Positions 1-12,866 are shown, counted from the stretch's first letter. The stretch: 64,000 bases of DNA from Pycnopodia helianthoides (GCA_032158295.1 CM063253.1:9393001-9457000); one strand, 5' to 3'. The notes: generated by a model from the sequence alone, not told the origin. Numbers and translations are program-made.

Positions 1-793
1 ACTAGAAGCTCGTAGACCTAGGCATGATGTTGAAATTAATACAGTTCCTTGTTCATTTCGAACTATTTTTGTAAAGATTTCAGAGAAGAAACCAAAAAAA
101 ACTTTACATTCCTATATATTTTTTATACTTGTTCATCCTCCATTGTTGAAACGGGTTTTGCCAGTGTAGGTATAGTCGAAACCTGGAAGTCACAGAGCAA
201 GACCAAAGGTATTCCAGGGCCGGCGGCCAAAGACCATCCGTCGATTTCACAAAACACTGAGATTCATCTTAAAGAGAGACTCCAAGGGCAAACTCAGTTT
301 TGTGATTCACTCATTTTCCAATAGATAGAGTCCTTGTGAAAACGGGATCCAAATTACAAGTCTCTATACTTAAGTTAAATTGGTGGAAAATGCCACAGTG
401 ATAGATACCCTTAAAGTGCAATTTTTGTCAAAGTCCCATAACGTTTGATGCCGTCAAATTTCAAATATACACCCTGTACATTTTTCTACACAGAATTTCT
501 GTTCATCCCTGAATGTTGATGCTATAAGCCAAAGAACATTGAACTTACCTTTTGACAGGCGCAGAAATTCCTCGTCAGAAATGTACAGACCCAATGGTTT
601 TTGCTGCCTGACGACGTAATGTTTCAAATTTCACTCTGAAAGAGCATAGAGCAAGTCAAGTAAAATGACATTTTTACACCATTTTAACGTGAGGTGTGAG
701 ACTTGTCCTTCCCCCCCCCCCCACTTTCAAGAGGACTCTATCTATTGTAAAATGAGTGCATCACAAAACTGAGTTTGACTTTGGTGACCCTAG
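1..793. other. gene-free flank
   Basis: No convincing exon is seen. The longest open frame (91 codons from 49) has no recognisable motif and no clear splice context. A C-rich tract lies near 708-721. Confidence 0.5.
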
Positions 794-1187
794 TTAAAGG
801 AACATTACAGAATTGGTTTTTGCTAACAAAACAGTTGCTGGCAGTGTAAGCACTTTATGTAATCCACCATATACATAAACTGACAAACCTGTAGAAGTTT
901 GAGATCGATCGGCCATCTGGGTCACGAGAAAATAGTGAAAAACCGATTACACATTTGCATGAAATCATATAGACTCGACAAATGAATAAAACTCTCACTG
1001 AGCGATAAACTCCAATCGGAAAATTAGCTTATTCATTTCTCATCAAATATGGCATTTCAGACAGAAATATTTCAAGGGATGGTTTCTACTATCATCATCA
1101 TTAGACCGTGTAAGTTTTATGTAAATCTGTGATCAAAAAGTATATTTTACAAGTTTTTTTCTTACCAATTCTGTAATGTTCCTTTAA
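794..1187 (+). mobile_element. MITE, TTAA-target family, copy A
   Basis: An element of about 390 bp starts AGGAACATTACAGAATTGGT and ends with the inverse (ACCAATTCTGTAATGTTCCT). It is bounded by TTAA on both sides (794-797 and 1184-1187). Near-identical copies lie at 8198-8596, 43168-43559, 45896-46298 (reversed) and 57808-58204. There is no coding capacity. The TTAA target and short terminal inverted repeats are those of piggyBac-type non-autonomous elements; the superfamily is inferred, since no transposase is present. Confidence 0.85.
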
Positions 1188-1275
1188 TTACTTATTCGCA
1201 AGGGGCCATTCGGAATAGTCAATGGTAAAAGAAATTTGATCTTGTTTTCGAAATTGTGGGTGGGTGGGTCAAAAG

Positions 1276-1312
1276 AAGTTTTTTTCTTACCAATTCTGTA
1301 ATGTTCCTTTAA
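1276..1312 (+). mobile_element. solo 3' end of the TTAA MITE
   Basis: This repeats the last 35 or so bases of copy A (AAGTTTTTTTCTTACC through ATGTTCCTTTAA), separated from it by about 90 bp of unrelated sequence. It is a truncated copy or the trace of a local rearrangement. Confidence 0.7.
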
Positions 1313-1494
1313 GATGAGTTGTCAATATTATCACCATAGCGATTTGTATTGTGACATCACACTCGGGCAACTAGAGATGCATACACATGTTAAGATCAAT
1401 CTTAGCACTTTGTGAACAAGCTAAGAATAATCTTAACTGCTAAGCGAAGTTTGACGTCACAATACAAATCACTATGGTGATATTGACAACTCAT
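1313..1494. mobile_element. palindromic element with about 45-bp terminal inverted repeats
   Basis: The left arm (1313-1360, GATGAGTTGTCAATATTATC...) is matched with few mismatches by the inverted right arm (1454-1494, ...GATATTGACAACTCAT). The core includes GCTAAG motifs shared with the short GCTTAAGCAG palindromic elements elsewhere in the window. It is non-coding and probably a miniature inverted-repeat element. Confidence 0.65.
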
Positions 1495-4400
1495 ATTAAA
1501 ATGAATGTTTAGTGCTTTGTGAAATCGAGCCCTGTTTGGTCTCGACACCTACACTGGGTTAGTATGGCAGTCTTTCAAATCTTTGTTATGAGTTGTTCGT
1601 ATTAATATTAATGTTTATATCAACGGAAGTGGATGTAAAGACTAACTTCACAATAAAGTATTAATTTTAAACTATTGAAATTAAATTGTATTCATTTCAA
1701 TCTAATAAAACTTATGAAACTTTAACTTTCCCAATCAGTTATTGTTTTTGAATTAAAACAATAAATAATGTACACAGAATCTGTGGTGATTTGTGTAAAA
1801 ATACTACATGAATAGAAAATAAACATTTAATTATAAACTTAAAATTGAATTCGGATTATGTGCAAAAAAACTTTTCAGTATCTATTTTTTTTTACAGCAC
1901 AATGTATTAGCTTGATTTGTAATAATTGTATACATGTATAAACGTATTAGATGCTGTACCTATTATGTATTTCAGGGTTTTCGGGAAAATGTTCCCACTA
2001 TTTTAGACAAGGTCGATTAAATACTTATACGGTAGTGTGATATATTGCTTTTTGAAGAGTACATTCATTCCTTCATTTTAGTACTACGAACTGAAACTGG
2101 CGCGAACCATGGGGGGTCCGGATCCCCCCTTACTCCCGTCGACGACCTTCGTCTTTCTTTCCTGTCTTTTGTTCTATGTTTTTCCTTGTCTAAACTTCTA
2201 ATTTGCGCCTTACAGAATAAAGTACCCGACTCGCTACAGATCTCTATTACCTGCTTGGTCGTATACCCATAAACACTGCCACATTCGAGTTACTTTTGGG
2301 GGGGGGGGCGTTTCCTTGGATCCAAGCCTGCTAAATATTAGGCCACATGTTTTGTTCATGAAACACTAGTCAAGGAGCAGTTTTCGATTTACTAAATCGA
2401 GAAAGCTTTGTGTTTGCAGTATTTTCGCACATGAAAATGCCTGGTTACGCCACTGAGTGTTTGTTGTTGTTGTTGTGTTGTTTTTTGTGTTTTTTGTTTT
2501 TTTTTTTTGCTTTTTCTTATTTTTTTTAAGCCAGAAGATAAACTCAATGGTTAACAAAACAAGAGACGTGAATACAGTACACACTTTTGACTTTTATCAT
2601 TGTTTGTTTATTTTATCGACAAATAAATTTTATCGAGGTGCCTACCTCGGAAATTAACGGGGAAACAGTTTTGGATGCATTATGAAATAAAATAAGGGAA
2701 TAAATCGCTTTAGAAATTAAAAAAATCTTGTTTCTACGGATTCGGCATTTGAAATATATACTCGGACAACCTTGTCATTTTCTTTTGTCACCAATGGCCG
2801 TCAACCCAATGGGTGTTTATAATGCAAGTGACGCAATTCGTTCCACGTGCGCAAACCCAGACAGAAGTTTCAGTAAACACACCTGATGAACAGGTGTCAC
2901 GTGCCGCTCATAAACATAATCTACTTTGTAACAGTCGTAACTGTTTAGTTCGGTGTTGCCGCCTAGTACTATTCAAATGCACTTTGTTTACACTCGTCTC
3001 AGATGTCGTTTGGAATACAGCGTCCATGAAATAGCCGTTGGGTTCAATTCTCTAAGTGTGAACGTAAACTCTTAACAGCCGTCGGATTTATCTTTAAAAA
3101 GTAAATTGGTAAAGAAAATACGACACTGATTAATCACTCAATATTATTCAAAGTAACTGCACTATTTTTGTGAAAAGAATTATGCAAAAATAGAAAAGGG
3201 TTTCCTCATTATTTATTCCCATGCAGGCCTCAAAACTTGATGTTGCGCCAAAACAAGAGACGTTAAACAGTGACACCCCGCCCCCCCCCTCCCCCAATTT
3301 CCGTGATTTTATCTTATACGGAAACTTTTTTAATACCAATATTTACGACTATACCGCGTATGTGGGCGCTTCATAATTGGTCCTTAGTAGTTTTATGCTA
3401 TCTATAGCCAAAACTACTAAGGAACCCCTCATGTTGAACAGCGATATTGCAAACAGTAGTAGCCGCTTTTCGAAACGACGGCTTCGATTCCGGCTCTGGC
3501 TTGAGGCTCTGTCCGCCTGTTTGAAGCTTATTACCAAAAGCGCACATTTTCGAAATAACTAAAAAGGAGCCGAAGCCCGAAGCTGTGGTTTCGAAAGGGC
3601 CTTAAATTAGCATTATATTCAGGTGACGTTTTCTGTGGGAAATATGGGAAATATTCAATTGATTTGCCCCGTACAATGTTCAACACCTTAAATTTGGTTC
3701 CATTATTTTAACACGAAACGTTGAATCGCTGTTTGCAAGATCAAGACTATTATTGTTGCATACAATACATCCATTGCACAATTTTTGGGGAAGCTAATTA
3801 GCGTTATCCCATTGCATGTCACTATTGAGAACAGCTTGAAAGACGCACGCCATTCTATTCCTGGCTCGGCCCTTGAAAGGTCCAAGTCAAGGTTGCGCAC
3901 CTGTCGTATCTATTACTAATTGTTTCAATGACTTCACAGCTACTCCAGGAAGCTCAATATCGAATCCATTACTATATCAATCTATAATTAGACTTCCCCG
4001 TTTTACTTTTTAAAGTAATTGACCTTTCACAGACAAATAAATGCCCGGACTGACAAATTGGAGACGAATGAAACGGTTGTCCAAATAGTGTGAAACATTG
4101 TCTGAACTTATGGGTTTTCCGACCCGCTCCTAAAAATTCAGGAGGTAAATTGTTCATTTATTCATAACACCGGTGTTCACTTTTATTGTTCACCCTTGCG
4201 TAGATGCATACCCATTTTAAATATTGTTATAACTGTTCCGCGTTTCTTCACAAATCCCTGGGGTCTTATACTGTATAAAAATAATATTAACAATAATAAT
4301 ATATTGAAGGAAAAAAACAGATATCTTCTCAAAATAAAAATGTTTTTCCAATTGTGTTTTTGTTTTTTTTTGTAAAAATCTACAGACCCCCTCAAAAGAG

Positions 4401-4928
4401 AAAATAACTTTAAGAAGGTATTTTTAGCGTTTTCCTTTTGACTGTTGGCTACTGATGCCCCTTAGATGAGTAGTGTTGATATCATTCAGCTCGCAGGGTT
4501 TTAAGCAGTATTCTCTGCAGAGCTTTACAATATTGGACGAGTGGCTGTGTTCCAATAATGTATAAATAAATAAATAAATAAATAATAGGCTGCGAATAGA
4601 ACTTGACAATCTCTAACGCTGTTCATACATTTTGCCTTGAATGCCAAGCCACCAGTATTCCCCAAAATTAAGTACCGCTTCCTGTTTCTCACATCCTGTC
4701 CTGAATAATTTCCAGTGATTTAAATCGAATTGAAATGAGAGCACTTATTAGTCTTCTTTTTTTAATCGTCAAAAGCAAGTTCGGTAAATTGTGAAAGTAT
4801 TGTCATCTTCAGTGTAGCTACCCCATCAAATAAAATTGAAACAGTTTTTCTCTGTTTATTTCGAAAATTCTTTACCTCACCGAGAAACAAACGGTGCTTA
4901 CAGTCAAGACAGCACCCGTGTCCATTTT
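1495..4928. other. gene-free AT-rich stretch
   Basis: No gene is recognised. It contains a G-rich tract (2298-2308), a T/G low-complexity tract (2457-2530) and an (AAAT)n tract (4563-4584). The open frames are short and lack motifs. Confidence 0.5.
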
Positions 4929-5110
4929 CATAGACCTGCTTAAACAGAAAATATTGCGTCGCATTTTTCTGCTAAGCAAAACTAGGCATGATACCAGTTA
5001 CATTTGGTACATGTAAAGTGGTATTTTCGCTGGTAACCTTATTCTGGTTAGCATAATTTTGTTTTGCTTAGCAAATTGTTGTACTTAAGCAGCTCTATGA
5101 AATTGAGCCC
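4929..5110. mobile_element. GCTTAAGCAG-type palindromic element (diverged copy)
   Basis: It begins TCATAGACCTGCTTAA and ends CTTAAGCAGCTCTATGAAAT, with the shared core GGTAACCTTATTCTGGT. It is the same family as 12669-12866, 17727-17916 and 25562-25756. It is about 180 bp, non-coding and hairpin-forming. Confidence 0.7.
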
Positions 5111-5494
5111 TGGGCTCGATCTCACAAAAGCCAGATTGCTTTTTAGGACGAGTACCGATTTTAAATTCTTTGCAAAGTGTGATGTCACAATTCAAATATT
5201 TCAATTGGTAAAAAATTTACTTTTGAAATCGGGCCAACATTTTTCATTGGTTTTTTTCTTCCCCAATACATCTTTATCTTGTTTAAGATTACAAAATACA
5301 ATGTCAGTCGCAGACCATGTTATGTCTATGTGATTTTTTTTTAAAGAACAATAATATTTCTTCGTACCAGGTTAAACGGTAATTTTTAAAGTTCACACCC
5401 AATACTGTTTCCTGTGAAGAATGGGAAAGTATGCCCCATCCACGTAGCTGACAGTGCGATTCATGTAGCAGGGTCGTATGTATCCCATTCGTAA

Positions 5495-7320
5495 CTAGCC
5501 TCCCGTACGGACGCGGTGTCCTCCTTTGGCGTTCATGCTGTCATCGGGCGAGACGGTGAAGTGCGGGATGCCGGCACTCGCACCGAAGTCTGAGTCGAGG
5601 CCCGGGCCGTGAGGGGAGGCGTTATCCCCGGCGGAGTCGGTGCAGTGCGTGTTCGGCGTGTTGGTGGGAACTACGAGATTGGGGGTGGGTGTGTTCAGCT
5701 GAGAGGGAAAAAAAGAGATGTAGAGATCGTTAAGGCATTGAAGTATCACTAGAGATGGGCGAGTGTTTGAAAGTCACACAGAACTGGAAGAAATCTTGTA
5801 CATCCAATTTTGGTGGTGGGTGAGACTTTGTATTGTGTGCCAAAGAAGATGAAAGACATTGTCTCGAATTTATAAATCGAGTTTGCGAGGTTAAAATCGT
5901 TCTTACAAAAACTGTTGATTTGTTGAAGAATTATAATTGCATCCATTCATGCGTTTACTAATTAAAATTTTATTGAAACAATGTTAAGTGATTTAAAACA
6001 AATGTAACTTCTTAGCAAACCGAATCTTCCACAGTCACCTCTTCAAAAATAGTTCATTCTATGGGTTGCTTGTAAGAGGAACTGATAGACTATAAGCTTT
6101 GGTAGAATAATGTGATACTATTGTTGGCTTTCTTACCTCCATGAGTAATGTACTCGCACTTGGTTCAGCGTACGCTACAGTTGACTGTGATGTCGCACTT
6201 CCCTGTTCCTCATCCTCAGAAAAGCATTCGTCTCCGGAGATGTAACAATTCTTTTGCCAGAGAGGTTGAATTCGGGGAGTCTGTACTCCCCTCTCGTCGG
6301 AATTCTCTTAATACGATTCCTGGAGGGGTACCGCCTGCTGGTAGGCCGGGCAATGGCAGGCTCCGACAGCACGGACCTGTGGGCCCGTATCGGGTACAAG
6401 CCCGCGGTGGTGTTCCACAGTCGACGGTTCTCGTCGTACGGTAGGGGTCGGTCAGGTTGGCATTCTTCACAGCATCCCGTGTGCAGACCGGCTCGAAACG
6501 CAGCGGGTAGACTCTGGCGAGTGGTTCCATCATCGGGCCCCGGCCAGTCACCGGTGCCATCGACCGGCGGTGCGGGGCATCGACATGGTGGGCGAGATGA
6601 CGCATCGGTATCTCCTCTTGGGCTGCCGCGGGGGCGATATTAAGCCTACCTGCAGTCGCGGCCTCGTTAGCGGCCCGTCTGTGGAAGCTCTCGAAGATTT
6701 GCTCTCTCGCCTTGTTAGCTCTCTTCAGCTTGCCACTCTGGATTAAATCTACGAGACGACGCCTTCGCAGTCTCTTCTGGTGAACCATTCTACACTGAAT
6801 TATTAACACAACGGCCACTACAATCACCAAAACAGCCACAGTTATACTGATGCCGTATTTGTACCAAAATTCCGTGGCGATGTTAGTAAAGTCAACCTCA
6901 CCATGTGTGGCTGTCGGTGCACCGGTAACAATATTATTATTTCCTGCCGTGAGAGACCACGTGGTGGAGTTCACAGTTTGATTCCAACGGCTGGGGGTAC
7001 CACCGCCGTCTCTCCATGTTGCCTCTTCTTTGGGAGTCCAGCTATCGTTGAAGACCGATGATGCTGCACCGGGGGGACTCGACGTCTCCACCATCCACTT
7101 GGGCGGCCTGGTGAGGGCATTCAGTAGGTCCTGGAGGGTCTCGCCGTCCGGTGGTGTACTCGTTGGACTCCCGGTTGCATGCATAGCCACACACTAGCAG
7201 GTCCATGGTCCACATCCCCACTGGGGTGACATGGTCGCTCTTTCCGTCTTTTGGCTTGAACAGTCTGGTCGGGTCGTAAAGGGTTGAGGCAGCAGACAGA
7301 CCAAATTTAAGTAGTTCCAT
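5495..7320 (-). CDS. single-pass membrane protein, frame-disrupted
   Basis: I do not recognise the family. Its main open stretch (7195-6216) encodes a Ser/Thr/Pro-rich ectodomain with N-glycosylation sequons (NQT, NST), a clear hydrophobic helix (ITVAVLVIVVAVVLIIQC), a stop-transfer run KRLRRRRL and a basic cytosolic tail. The last exon (5698-5495) follows a strong acceptor (TTTTTTCCCTCTCAG) and joins in phase 0 to a donor after 6137, giving an acidic then Ser/Pro-rich C terminus ending RVRTGG. The codon frame at that donor (opening with the acidic SGDECFSEDEEQ) is not the frame of the helix. A third frame carries plausible protein such as PYDENRRLWNTTAGLYPIR (about 6460-6390), and an ATG at 7320 opens in yet another frame shift. 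So at least two or three indels, or very short introns, break the gene. Assembly errors or a pseudogene are both possible. Confidence 0.5.
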
Positions 7321-7865
7321 TCATTGGGTTCAAGGAATGTTGTTGGTCTTTTTTGTTGTCTAGTGCCAGATGGTAGTTGTGTTTTCGGCGCGAGCGCTCA
7401 AACATAAAGGTTGGGTATAATACAAAGGCAGCATTGGATCTCAAGAAATAAAGCCCAGTGCATGAAAAAGATAAATTCCCTTTATAAATAGTTATCATCA
7501 AACAACTTTCGATAAGAAACCCACAGAATAATACTCTTAAAATAAATTGTATTTGCCGTTTAGTTGACTAAGACAATTACGTACAGACGGCTTATTGTTT
7601 TAGTAATATTTTGTACCACATGGCAGATGAGTCGCTAAGGAAATCTCTTATGTCGTAAAATGTCAGGAAATGATAACTATTCAATTTGAAGCTTAATCCT
7701 AAATCGGAAGCCTTGACACAGATTCGCAATCGGGGATTACAGAGGATTGTCTGCCCGATTGAAAATCCCGACAGAGGGCGTGCGAACAGCGTGTCAGGCA
7801 GAGCTGGTGTCAGGTCATTCAGATTACTAGTTCAATAGAGCGTGTGTTTGTTATTAGATCTTAGA
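7321..7865. other. intergenic, nothing recognised
   Basis: AT-rich sequence upstream of the minus-strand membrane-protein gene. No exon, RNA or repeat is recognised; a promoter is likely but has no clear motif. Confidence 0.4.
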
Positions 7866-8201
7866 GGCCCTGTACACTATTGGTAAGATCGAAAACACAA
7901 TGTTCACAGATTCACACATAACTGACATGATTTAAAGTAAGTACTGGTAGAAAGGGTTCCTTAAAATATTTCTGCCTAAAATGCTATCGTTTCTGAGAAA
8001 CGAGTAAAACAATAGTAATTATCGCGCGGGATAATTTGAAAAAACAGAAAACACATAAGATCTCTTTTCACTATTTTCTCGTGACCTCGATGACCAATTG
8101 AGCTCAAACTTTCACAGGTTTGTTTGTTCATGCTTATGTTTAATCACACAAAATATGGACACTGATTTTGAGCTGTTACCAAAAGTGTACAATACCTTTA
8201 A
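7866..8201. mobile_element. MITE, CCCTGTACACT family
   Basis: The left end AGGCCCTGTACACTATTGGT is mirrored by the right end (ACCAAAAGTGTACAATACCTTT). A second, partial copy starts at 22903. The terminal pattern AAAGG..TGTACAC..TTGGTAA is related to the elements at 26750 and 37203, and the right end sits at a TTAA shared with the next element. Non-coding. Confidence 0.7.
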
Positions 8202-8596
8202 AGGAACATTACAGAAACGGTTTTTGCTAAAGAAACAGTTGCTGGCAGTGTAAGCACTTTATGTAATCCACCATATACATAAACTGACAAACCTGTAGAA
8301 GTTTGAGATCGATCGGCCATCTGGGTCACGAGAAAATAGTGAAAAACCGATTACACATTTTGCGTGAAATCATATAGATTCAACAGACTGATGAATAAAA
8401 CACTCACTGAGCGATAAACTCCAAACGGAAAATTAGTTTATTCATTTCTCATCAAATATGGCATTTCAGACAGAAATATTTCAAGGGATGTTTTCTACTT
8501 TCATCATCATTAGACCGTGTAAGTTTTATGAAAATCTGTGATCAAAAAGTATATTTTACAAGTTTTATTCTTACCAAATCTGTAATGTTCTTTTAA
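8198..8596 (+). mobile_element. MITE, TTAA-target family, copy B
   Basis: It is full length and close to copy A throughout. TTAA flanks lie at 8198-8201 and 8593-8596. It abuts the 7866-8201 element directly, so two related elements occupy one TTAA site. Confidence 0.85.
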
Positions 8597-10767
8597 ATAA
8601 ATCTCTCATAACTCCCATTTATGGAGTACATTTTGAACAATAATCCGGCCAAAAAATCAAAATTTATTAATTGAGCTTTTCTCCAATAAATCAACTTTCA
8701 ATTCGACATTAAAGTTCATTGTCCAATTTTCGTCGAAACTTGTTTTTGTAAAAGCTGTATCTGTCAAAACTCGTTCACAGAAAACAATGATTGTGGAAAA
8801 AACAACAACGAGAACAACAAATTGTGGCAAAAATCGGGCCATGAACTTTAATGTATTGTCATATTAACTCAAAATTTAAAGTCGATTTCATTAAAGTGAA
8901 GAATTCACTTGGCTGACAAAATGAAACATCATGATATCGGTGACTGATTGAGTTGAATGCAAAATGATTATATAAACATACACTTAATGCGCTTACAACA
9001 CTCGAGAGTAATCCCACTTTTCGCAATTCACGCCAACCGAGTGGACATCTTCGTTATTGAGATTACTGGCAAGTGGCAACTCAAAAAACTTGACAGCTCC
9101 AAGTTAGTTCCCCGTTTCCAATCTAATTAACTCTGACTTGCTGAACAGTGACGGATGTTGAGTTGGCATTGCTGCAATCGCTGGACATCATTTCCAATTT
9201 CCGAACCGGGTAAACTAATAACTGGTACCATTAATACGACTTCTATTTGTAACTTTCTTTTGAAATTCGTTTTCTTTCCCTTTTTTTCGTGACAATAGAC
9301 TGTGTAATTTGACCTCGAGAGAGCGTACGAGTTTTCGCGAGAATCTTGACTTCGGACACCTCGCATAGCAGCTGCAGCGTATAATACCTTTCTATTGCAA
9401 CGTCACAGCCCGAGTTATTTGCCAACCATGGCATGGGAAGCCATAAATGCAAAGCAAACCCAGATAGACACAGTTTGTAGCATACACAAAATGTTCAAAA
9501 TACTGTTCAACTTGTTGGGAAAAAAAGCAACTAACCATTGAAAAGTATTTGTTTTAAATTAAAAAAATCTGCAGAAGTGTTGAATTTTGTCATAGGGAAG
9601 GGAGGAGTCTGGTGACCTTAGTCTGTTTGGAGAATTGAATTCTGCAAATAGACCGGTGAGGAGCCATGAACTGCGCGGTTGACCAGCAACAGAACTTTGA
9701 TGGTGATGTGTTTTGCAACAGGCAGCCAGTGGAGGGATATAAGAACAGGTGTTCTGCGACTGTATTTCTTGTCTTAAGTGTATCACATTGCGTCATTTAA
9801 GAAGGTTACTGCCTCTTTCAGTGACGTCACCTCTTCCAAGAAGATATCATTATCTGACTAATAGCAATTGGATTAAAAAGAAAGGTATGTACATAGATCT
9901 ATTGGTCCATCTGTACATACCGGGGAGATGTTTGCCAACAAAATATATAATACACAACAAAAACGCCTGTAGGTGGGATTAACGGAGCTGGCATAGCTTT
10001 GCAAGTGATCAATAATCCCAATTGAATCCGTAATCCGATATTAAATGCAAATAGGGATGGACAATAACGATTGTACCCACTTGGTCAGGAAAGCCTTCCC
10101 TTTGTGATGCTGGGCAAAATATCGCCACTCAAAATGCATAAAAGGCGTTTTCCGGTCGGTGAGAGCGGACGTAGCTACCGTGCTAAATAAACAAACAACT
10201 GGACAGACCACAACCGTACGCGTGTATATACATTTCGTGGTGGTTCAGATATAAGATCAGGATGGTTTCACTTCGTTTTGTTTGTTACCTTTGGTGACAC
10301 CTTTATTTCAGAGAAAATAAATAAGGAGAACTTTGTCCTGGAATGCTGGGCCGGTAGTAAATATTCTGTTTACTCTTTGGATGTGGTCATTTTTGTGACG
10401 TGAAACTGTAAGGAGAACTTCGAATAATTTATGGTCAGGGAGGAGTTGGTGTTTGCTGTGATTCTATACAACCAGATTGAAAATTACACCCGGGGCAGTC
10501 TGCGGGCTTCTCAACAAGCACAAAACTGACCTTCAATGTCTGATGAGTGAATACATGTAGTTGTATGAAATTGTGTGCAAGTATCTCACAAGGGAAATTG
10601 GTTTTCTGTGACTGCAAGAAGAGCACCGTCACGGCCTGTGAACACAGACTTAATCATTTATTTATGGAGTGAATGATCATTTGCTGATAAAGACTTATCT
10701 TTTGGAAATGATTTGTCTCGTCTGATTTAAAGCCTTGAGTAGTACAACAGGCAAAAAATATTAAACA
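8597..10767. other. intergenic, upstream of the Tctex-type gene
   Basis: No exon is recognised. A small inverted repeat (GGTATGTACA with TGTACATACC, about 9882-9920) is present. The 5' untranslated region and promoter of the plus-strand gene at 10768 should lie at the right end, but no convincing TATA box or splice acceptor was picked out. Confidence 0.4.
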
Positions 10768-11379
10768 ATGTCCCTTATGAAACTACTGAAAGCGTCTCAG
10801 AACCGCGATGTGTCCGAAGCCTCACGGGCCAGCGGAGCATCGTCCCCCACGACGACCGCGGCCGATGCCGCCTCGGAGCAGGGCGATTTGCTAGCCCCGC
10901 CAGCTAGGGGATTCGGTGGGCGTAAGATGTCCGTCTGGTCCACGGTGGCCCGTAAACTCTCCGTCTCTACAACCTCCAGCAAGGCAGCCGTCAAACCGAC
11001 AATAACCGTACCGAAGAAACGCTTCGAGAACTCGTACAGACTGGAGCCGGACACCAGCGCCAAGTTCAACGTGCCCGTAGTGGAGAAGTTTCTGAGCGAG
11101 CTCCTGGAGATGCGGCTCAAGTCAGAGACTTACGACGCCAAGACGTGCAGCTCGCTGACGACCAGCCTGGCGGATGTCATCAAGGGAAGGATGAAGAAGA
11201 TGGGATTTCCGAGACATCGGATCGTTGTCTACGTCGTGGTCGGAGAGAAGAAGAATCAAGGATTCCAGGCGTGCGGTAGAAGCGTCTGGGACGACGCGGC
11301 TGATAACTTTGTGTATGTCACCTACGAAAATGCCTCCCTCTTCGTAGTTGCAAATGTGTATGGTATATACTACGAGTAG
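10768..11379 (+). CDS. Tctex1-domain dynein light chain (DYNLT4/5-like)
   Basis: An intronless frame of 203 codons from an ATG in fair context (AACAATGTCC) to TAG. Residues 1-85 are a Ser/Ala/Thr-rich, probably disordered N-terminal extension. About 86-203 is a Tctex1 domain, visible as ENSYRLEPD, then an alpha-helical part ending DVIKGRMKKMGFPRHRIVVY, and the family's C-terminal strands: a VVVGEKKNQGFQACGRSVWD segment and the closing NASLFVVANVYGIYYE. Ending just after the last strand is usual for this family. Members are light chains of cytoplasmic or axonemal/IFT dynein. The long N terminus fits the TCTEX1D1/TCTEX1D4 type (DYNLT5/DYNLT4) rather than the roughly 113-residue DYNLT1; which of the two I cannot say. 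The exon is much GC-richer than its surroundings. Confidence 0.88.
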   Translation: MSLMKLLKASQNRDVSEASRASGASSPTTTAADAASEQGDLLAPPARGFGGRKMSVWSTVARKLSVSTTSSKAAVKPTITVPKKRFENSYRLEPDTSAKFNVPVVEKFLSELLEMRLKSETYDAKTCSSLTTSLADVIKGRMKKMGFPRHRIVVYVVVGEKKNQGFQACGRSVWDDAADNFVYVTYENASLFVVANVYGIYYE

Positions 11380-12519
11380 ATTTCTAAAATGTCATCGTCA
11401 AAAACCGTCAATAATAGAACAATTTTGTTGACTACCAGACAGGTGAAAGTTAGTTGAGTTTAGTGGTAATTTGTTGTCCACTAGCAGCAACATTAAACCG
11501 ACAGGTTAATTGATTTTAAAAAGATAAAAGAAAAGACAAACAGATGAGTGATTATGATTCTTCTTAAGGACTAATTCATTTAAGAAAATTGTGATTTTAC
11601 TCAGACTTTGGAAAGAGTGAGTCTAAATTAATACTCACTACATTTTGCTCGTTAAAGAAAGTAATTGTATGGTGTCCAGACTCCAAATAAGATAACTGGA
11701 TGTGGTAAGATACTGGGAACCCCCCTCTGGTCTAAAAACCTAGGGATGACATTACATTACAACTTCTAATTGAAAGTACGAGACATAAAACTTTATACGA
11801 GATACCATTAAAAGATGATATCTTCAAACTGAGCATTAGTAGAGATTGTTGTTTACATTATAAACAAATAAATTTGGGTCAAATTTCGTATCGCAATTGC
11901 TATATGTAATCATATAAATGTGTGTGAATATATAGATTTTATCAAAGTACAGTCAGCTCTCGTTATAAAAAGATTACTGGGACTGGTTAAATTAACTCTT
12001 TATAACAGTAACGTTGTTATAAGAGGACAGCAAAACAAAGAAACACAAAGCAGAAATGAGATTCGGGACTTCAGAATGGACTCTTTATAAGCAGAACCTC
12101 TTTTATACAGGTGCTCTTTAAAAGGATTGACTTTATACATAACAAGCATAGCTAAGGCTGTACATGTTGTAGGTTATACATTATGTACAAATGTTGGACA
12201 TTTATCAAAAGAGTTAAACGATCCTACCAACAAGGCAGTTTTCTTAGTGTAGACTACATCACACAAGATACGGAAAGGGAACAACCAAGCCCACATGTCT
12301 TCATGATAGCAAAATATTAGGACTATCGATCACTGAACACAAAGGGTAAAGTTAGATCAAATCCGCTTAGGCTCAAAAATCGATAGCTTATCGATCATCA
12401 TGGGTCTGTTCTGTTGATAATGAGCAAGGCAAAGGAACTCTAGTCACACTAAGAAGTAACTACGAATAGTAAACTTGCGAGCCACGTATAAATATCTTTT
12501 AGGAGGAGTGTTGGCTCTG
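11380..12519. other. 3' flank of the Tctex-type gene
   Basis: AT-rich sequence without a recognisable gene, probably including the 3' untranslated region. Around 11955-12125 there are loosely repeated CTCTTTATAA-like and AACAGTAACG-like phrases with no clear element boundaries. Confidence 0.4.
11867..11872 (+). terminator. candidate polyadenylation signal
   Basis: AATAAA about 490 bp after the stop of the Tctex-type gene. Another AATAAA lies near 13295, so the real 3' end is uncertain. Confidence 0.35.
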
Positions 12520-12668
12520 TGCCCAATTTCATAGCGCTGCTTAACGGTAGCAGAAAACTTTGCTTAAACATTAGCGTATTTCACAAGTTAGCAAGACAAT
12601 AAAAGGCGGCCACCTTGCGCGTTCACAATGGATTTGCATTGTTGCGTCATTCATTTTCTTGCAGTAAG

Positions 12669-12866
12669 CACCAGGGCCCAATTTCATAGAGCTGCTTAAG
12701 CAGAAAATATTGCTTAGCAATTTTATGCTAAGCAGAAAAGAGCAGGATACCAGTCACAAATTTTACTTGTGACATGGTAGTTTGGCTGGTAACCTTATTC
12801 TGGTAAGCATAATTTTGTTGTGCTTAGCTACTTTTTGTGCTTAAGCAGCTCTATGAAATTGGGCCC
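12669..12866. mobile_element. GCTTAAGCAG-type palindromic element, best copy
   Basis: About 198 bp with terminal inverted repeats: GGGCCCAATTTCATAGAGCT at the left and the inverse, ending GAAATTGGGCCC, at the right. The interior is itself quasi-palindromic around TTGCTTAGCA and GGTAACCTTATTCTGGTAAG. It is nearly identical to 25562-25756. Diverged relatives with the same termini flank it at 12520-12668 and 12920-12945. Confidence 0.8.
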
